Assembly (NCBI GenBank): GCA_028023455.1 | Contig: JAQFVV010000353.1 | Coordinates: 498,001-562,000 of the forward strand | Reading direction: 5' to 3' | Length of the DNA stretch: 64,000 nucleotides | From: Epiperipatus broadwayi | Taxonomy: Eukaryota; Onychophora; Udeonychophora; Euonychophora; Peripatidae | Shown here: positions 59,092-64,000 of the stretch, in pieces | How the letters are laid out: each line of letters opens with the position of its first letter | How positions within the stretch are numbered: the stretch's first letter is position 1 | Notes under the pieces: generated by a model | Seen by the model: the letters and a program-made list of their open reading frames with translations, nothing else | Told to the model about the DNA's origin: nothing | Databases searched by the model: none | Position numbers and translations under genes: made by a program

Positions 59092-60398
59092 TAAGATGTA
59101 ACACTATTTATAATTGTTTCTTCATTTATACAAATATAACGATTATCTGAGACTATATATAATTTGATATACAGTTTCCTATATTTTGTATTGTTCAGTT
59201 GAACTGCCAAAATATCTTCAAAAATTATTATAAAAATTAATTAGGCAAAATGTAAAACAACATTAATATAATGTCTAGACTTTTGTTCGATCTTATTAAC
59301 TTCTACAATTATTATGTATTGAAAGGAATTCTGTTGAAATCAGAACATGCAACAACATGAGTTGAAATTTTATTAAGTTCTCATGAAATAAAAATATAAT
59401 TAAACATTAATCATCATCATTCAGCCACATGAAAAATGATTATGGCTATTCTAATTTCACAAGAAAAAGAAATTTATAACAAAAAAGATAAAGAAAAACC
59501 AAAGTTAGAGATGATGTTTACAATAACTATAAAAACCAGTCCAATTAAAACTGATTGATAATTATATCTAAAATTTTCTATTTAAAATAAATGTTTGAAA
59601 TGTCTAGTATATCTATGCTATTACATTCATGTCATAAAATAATATTACATGACATGAATCACATTTCATATTATTCATTTGAGGGTTCATTTAATTAATT
59701 TCATCTTCATCACATATTTTATACCTTCTTAAGATTTATTAGTAACATTTAACTCAGGATTGGTCAACTTACAATGCATGTGTCAAACATGATACATTAT
59801 GAGACTAAAATTGATATTAATTCTCTGATTAAAAAAAGTAAACTTAGATTTAAAATTCATTCTGTAAAAGCACTTTTGGTACTTGAGTAATTATGAGATG
59901 ATTAATCCAGAGAATCTCCATAATATTGACATTGTTGCATTTATTTAAAGTAAACAGTTAAACTGAAATGTGTACTAACTGATATTAATTTCAATTAAAA
60001 TACTTAGATATCAGTATCACTCACATTTTTAGTACTCAAAACTGCTCATTTACTTGAGTTATTTTATTCTTTGTTAAAATCTTGAAATTGAAAATTATGA
60101 ATTTATATTAGTTTGTTTATTTTTGTTTTTGTAATAATTAAATATTTGTTTCATGGTAAGTACATAATGTTTTGCAATATATTTGTTTTGATGTTTTTTT
60201 AAGTAAAAAATAAGTCAAGTGAAAATATATTAACATAAAACAAGAAGTCCTTAGTGATAAACAAGTACCATATATCAAGACTAGCTATTAGATTTTATTA
60301 TTTTTTGAAATGTAAGTTGAATTGTAAATTCCAAAGACTGATTTCATTACACGAATGCATGCTTTACTAAAATATATCTTACTAATGTTAATGGACAA
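59092..60398. other. AT-rich stretch, nothing recognised
   Basis: No supported feature. A short ACATGACATGAATCAC / TCATGTCATAAAAT inverted pair near 59626-59660 is probably incidental. Confidence 0.4.
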
Positions 60399-60503
60399 TT
60401 TTTTTTTTCATAGCATCAATCGGGACGTGAACTCACAACCATCTGCAACCAACTACTTGCTTGCAAGGTGGCTGTGATGACCTCTCGGCTAACAATGCTT
60501 GAC
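60399..60503 (-). mobile_element. tRNA-derived SINE, Ser/Leu-like subtype
   Basis: The minus strand starts GTCAAGCATTGTTAGCCGAG, with GAGAGGTCATC, CACCTTGCAAGCAAG, a variable-arm-like TAGTTGG, GTGAGTTCACGTCCC (B box) and CGATTGATGCTATGA followed by an A-run (seen as T-run at 60399). Same subtype as 13195 and 27563. No clear target duplication was found. Confidence 0.8.
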
Positions 60504-60911
60504 TATAATTTGGTGAAAAACATTTTCTAACCTGAGGGCTAAAATGAAAGCTTTCATTTTGATTGTTTATTTCTGTTTATTAATATTTATTTTTTTTGTA
60601 AAATTGATGTACTAATTAATTTTAAGATTACTTTCATTTTTTCAAAATATTATTTTAACAAATGTTATTTAAAAAGTAAATATTCAATGAAGAATAATAT
60701 TTTATTCATTAAAAATAGAGAGGATTAAAAATTATCAAATTGGCCACATAAGGTTATTCACAACTTCACATCAAAAGGGTTAAAGTATTCTAGCCTCATC
60801 AACTTTAAATTTAGTTAAATGTCTCATAATATTAATTTCGAATTGTAAAGCTTAAAAAAGTAGAAAATAATATTGTGAGATATTTAATTATATTTCATGT
60901 AGATTATAATA
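60504..60911. other. AT-rich stretch
   Basis: No feature recognised, apart from the possible outer extension of the next inverted repeat (TAAAGCTTAAAA near 60846). Confidence 0.35.
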
Positions 60912-61205
60912 ATCATATCACATAACATTCTCATTCCAAATATATTACTCAGAATTATTTTTGCAGGCAGGCTCATAACGAGACATTTTAATAAACTTGC
61001 AAATAATTTTGTTTTTTATTTATCCATGCCCATTCATTCAGACTGATTTGTTTACAGTACGAAATCTCCTTTTATCAGACTGAATAAATGGGCATTGATA
61101 AATGAAAAGTAAATTATCTGCAAGTTGATCAAAATGTCTCGTTATGAGCCTGCATGCAAAAAATAATTCTGAATAACGTATTTGGAACGAGAATGTTGTG
61201 TGATA
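60912..61205. mobile_element. Foldback element with ~90-bp arms
   Basis: ATCATATCACATAACATTCTC at the left and its near reverse complement GAGAATGTTGTGTGATAT at the right bound arms that also share CAGGCTCATAACGAGACATTTT / AAATGTCTCGTTATGAGCCTG. The interior has AATGGGCATTGATAAATG. A one-arm relative is at 12350. Non-coding. Confidence 0.75.
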
Positions 61206-62380
61206 TATTTATAAGCTTAAACGTTACATAGTAGTAAGTTATTTACATGCTATTGAAATTACTAATATAGATGATATATGAAGAGTTTATTATGCTTTAT
61301 TCAGATTTTGTGTTCGTAAATGTAAGTGCTTCTGAAATATTCTAGCTTTGGTTTGTATTGATTTACTATATTTGAACTTCAGCTAATGATATGCTGTATT
61401 TGATTTATTCTTATATAAAGAAAGAAATATGAATAATAGAATGAATGATAGGAAGATAAGATGATAGGCACAATGGTTCAAGGATAAAAAATATATATAA
61501 ATAGAACAGTGCATGTCAAATATCTCTTACAAATAGTTTCTAAATAGCTATAATGAAAGAAAAGATATTATTTGCCAGCTGCAGGGTAATTGAGGATTCG
61601 AACAAGTTTTGATTCATGGTTTACCTCCAAATAGGAGTAGCTAAATATGGATTAACTGACTAATGTTTACTGTGTATATTAAAGAGAAATCCTAAAACTG
61701 ATTTCATTCTAAAAAAATATTACTCTTTATTTAGCCTGGATTCAAACCTTAGATCGTACGTTTGAAAAGTGATTGCATTGACCATTGAGTCACGAGTCTT
61801 ATTATATATATATGTGGGTATATGTGTGTTAGATATATTTCATTTCTTTTAAAAGTAAGCTTAATCATGAGAGTATTTGATCCTTTAAATAACTTTTTAT
61901 AACGTAAACTTCCCTCTTTTAGAATCATTTATATTCAATTCACCTTTCCATATTTCTCAATAGATATTTTCTTCAGAGAGAAATATATTGATTAGAAGTT
62001 TTGCCTAATCATATAAATATAAAAATCTTGTTTTCAGGATAATTGTAGTTTTGACAGTTTCTGCTGAGATATATTCCAAGCCTAAGGCATAATCTTAGTG
62101 GAGAAAAGTAAAACATGAAATGTCAATTGTTAATAAATTCACTGCTTCCATTTACCTTTTCTGATATTTATGAAAGCAGAGAAGTTAAAATTTTAAATTT
62201 CTTTTAGTATAAATAACAAAACAAAGAAATGTAGACATTTTTTTTTGTTTACAAATGAAATATTTATTTTACAAAATAGTAAAAAATAAAAATAGAACAA
62301 GTACTGTAAAAGGGTATTCAGTGCTGTATGTTAAATAATTAATAAGAACAATTAGAACAACACAACAAATGCCACTGACC
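61206..62380. other. AT-rich stretch with one tRNA-like relic at 61735-61800 (-)
   Basis: Minus strand: GTGACTCAATGGTCAATGC (A-box-like) and GGTTTGAATCC (B-box) are spaced as in a tRNA, but no clover-leaf closes. Nothing else is supported. Confidence 0.3.
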
Positions 62381-62586
62381 ATCATTTGAAAGAATTAAAA
62401 GACTGAAATGAAAATGATCTGGCCAAGTCACTAGAAGAGATGGCAGGAGATGGACAACTGAAGTTTTAAAGGGAATCCTAAGTATTTGTAAAAAAAACCT
62501 AGAAGACGACCATGTATGGGGTGGAGGAATGTGATAAAGAGTGATAGAGTAGATGAAGCTGTAGATTTAAGAAATTTATAATAGTT
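62381..62586 (+). pseudogene. RTE-type LINE C-terminal fragment, diverged family
   Basis: Plus-strand frames read ERIKRLK-K-SGQVTRRDGRRWTTEVL, then an RRPCMGW-like segment, matching the block EKIKRLKWSWAGHIARRDDNRWT of the RTE at 22758. Several W and R codons are mutated to stops or shifted. It is on the opposite strand and clearly more divergent than the three close copies. Confidence 0.6.
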
Positions 62587-63394
62587 GAAATGATGATCAT
62601 GATAAAGAAAATTTGATTAAATTAGTGTCGATCAGTTTTCAATCTATAAATATATCAACAATTCTCTATTTTAAGCCATCATGAAATTAAAAATTTAGAA
62701 TTTAATATCAGTCTTTTACTATATATATTAAGAAAAATAGTTTCAATGTTAATTGTGGACCCACATAAATGTAGCAAGTCAAATTGGACTATTGGTAATA
62801 TTACTTTTATAAACATAATGTTAATTGAATAATAAGAAAAAATATTAAAGTGCCAATGTCATGAATTTGGCTTAGAATCTAGATGCATCAGGCTAGTAAC
62901 TGTATAATCCTTTATTTTTCTTACATATGCTTCATTTATTTTTATATGTAACATTAACATTACATATTAGCACAAGTCAATTCTTAATATAAAAATAGTA
63001 TTTTTTACTTTGTTTACATATTAGTTGCTTGTATATAAAATGCTTTGCAATGAGCGTGTTTGATAATTGACATCACCTTATAATATTAAATATGTAAATT
63101 AAACCTGTTGCATTATTTTAAGAGAGCATGAAGTTGCTGTTATGATTTGATTCTAAGCCTTATGTTAAGTGATTAGAACTACAATTTTTACTTCATTTGA
63201 TTTAGTAGATGTTGTTTAAGTAAAAAATAAAATTAAACATGAGCTGTCTTTACTGTAGAGCTAAAATAAAATTGAGATTACCAAAATATTTTGTTACTGA
63301 CCCAATAAGTTCTGTATAATTATAAAAATGTTTTGTTTTTGGTATGAAACATTATAAATTTTAAGCTATGAACGGGAAAGAAAATCAGCTCTAA
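62587..63394. other. AT-rich stretch, nothing recognised
   Basis: No supported feature. Confidence 0.4.
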
Positions 63395-64000
63395 ATTTCT
63401 AGCTGAGCCCCAGGACTTCCTGGGTTTTCCTGTTTACATGTCTCAAACATCTATGTCTAAGCATATTTAGAATTCTCTCATGAAGTCTACAATTCAACTA
63501 GTCCAAACACTCTCTAGGGTATACCTTTCACTATAAGGAAAAGTCTCACTTCTCAATATGAAAGTTATATCCAAAATTTCTTATTATCTTCCCATAATCT
63601 CATTAACAAAATCATTTATAAGAAAGATCAATATACAATGCTCCCAATTCTTCTAGAGAGGGAAAATAAATTCCTTAAGCATGGTGAGGATGCAACTCCA
63701 TCATAAGGCGAATGGTATGTTGTTGCATTCTATTCTATCCTTATACTATCAGAAATACCATACCCTGCTTTATAACTTAGTTTTAAAACATGGCAACTTT
63801 ATTACTTCAGAAGTAATACACCCAACTGACAAACCATCACCTCATAATAACTCTTGGCTTGATATTAGACTTCAGTATCTCAACCAATATCACATAACCA
63901 CCAATACCACTTTCAACTCCAAAATTTCTATATATGCACATCTGATTCTGTACCCAATCATCAACAGTATAAAACCATCCTTAGGGACCAACAATCACAA
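63395..64000 (+). pseudogene. LINE post-RT region, runs off right edge
   Basis: DFLGFPVYMSQ (63413) is followed by STIQLVQTLSRVYLSL-GKVSLLNMKVISK (63480-63570), the post-catalytic layout of some non-LTR RTs. After frame changes, a frame starting ATG at 63681 stays open for the last 106 codons (ILSLYYQKYHTLLYN, then WLDIRLQYLNQYHIT and SIYAHLILYPIIN). It resembles the fragment at 1-480 (KFLGF...LSIYVKASLINI). The continuation lies outside the window. Confidence 0.5.

Noticed and set aside
1-64000. CRISPR array or bacterial operon
   Set aside because: No regularly spaced direct repeats with unique spacers, and no Shine-Dalgarno-led gene clusters. The repeat content is that of an animal genome.

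Overview
The window looks like intergenic (possibly intronic) DNA from an AT-rich invertebrate animal genome. The base composition is very AT-rich, microsatellites are abundant, and there are no prokaryotic operons. The repeats are animal types: an RTE/BovB-like LINE with a (CAT)n/(ATG)n tail, Penelope-like elements with GIY-YIG endonuclease remnants, Tc1/mariner transposases, tRNA-derived SINEs and foldback elements. I cannot name the species. An AT-rich arthropod, mollusc or cnidarian would all fit. I found no host protein-coding gene I can name. Nearly every readable coding segment is a decayed transposable-element protein.

Layout. 0-5.5 kb: a reverse-transcriptase (RT) fragment at the left edge (- strand), a foldback element, a TIR repeat with a nested 5'-truncated RTE copy, and two short tRNA-derived SINEs. 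5.5-16.2 kb: mostly AT-rich filler with two mariner relics, a hammerhead-ribozyme repeat (10.1 kb), an inverted-repeat fragment and a SINE. 16.9-19.3 kb: an old LINE (- strand) split by a (TA)n tract. 21.2-22.4 kb: a MITE with clean target-site duplications and a palindrome. 22.76-26.05 kb: a nearly full-length RTE LINE (- strand) with only a few disabling lesions. 30.6-34.3 kb: a coiled-coil-like relic, then a Penelope-like element (+ strand). 38.1-41.9 kb: a hairpin, a GC-richer TATA/micro-ORF region, a second hammerhead repeat and an exon-like island. 45.3-46.1 kb and 53.5-54.1 kb: two copies of a second Penelope family with inverted arms. 49.6-51.7 kb: a foldback unit carrying a hammerhead ribozyme and flanked by a 13-bp duplication, then an endonuclease-domain LINE relic. 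54.5-59.1 kb: a small Cys-rich ORF beside tandemly repeated DNA, a fourth hammerhead copy, and a mariner with terminal inverted repeats. 60-64 kb: a SINE, a foldback element and two LINE fragments, the last running off the right edge.

Main discovery candidate. A dispersed foldback family (six loci) carries a type I hammerhead ribozyme motif. Its parts are a CUGANGA box, a stem II hairpin, GAAA, a very short stem III, a NUH cleavage site and a matching stem I. The stem I arms differ between copies but stay complementary (TCCTCA with TGGGGA; TCTCCA with TGGAGA), so structure rather than sequence appears to have been kept. One copy is bounded by a perfect 13-bp direct repeat. This resembles animal 'retrozymes', small non-autonomous retroelements proposed to be mobilised by Penelope-like elements. 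Penelope relics are present here too, one family with its own hammerhead-like motif. All interpretation is by eye; no searches or folding were run.
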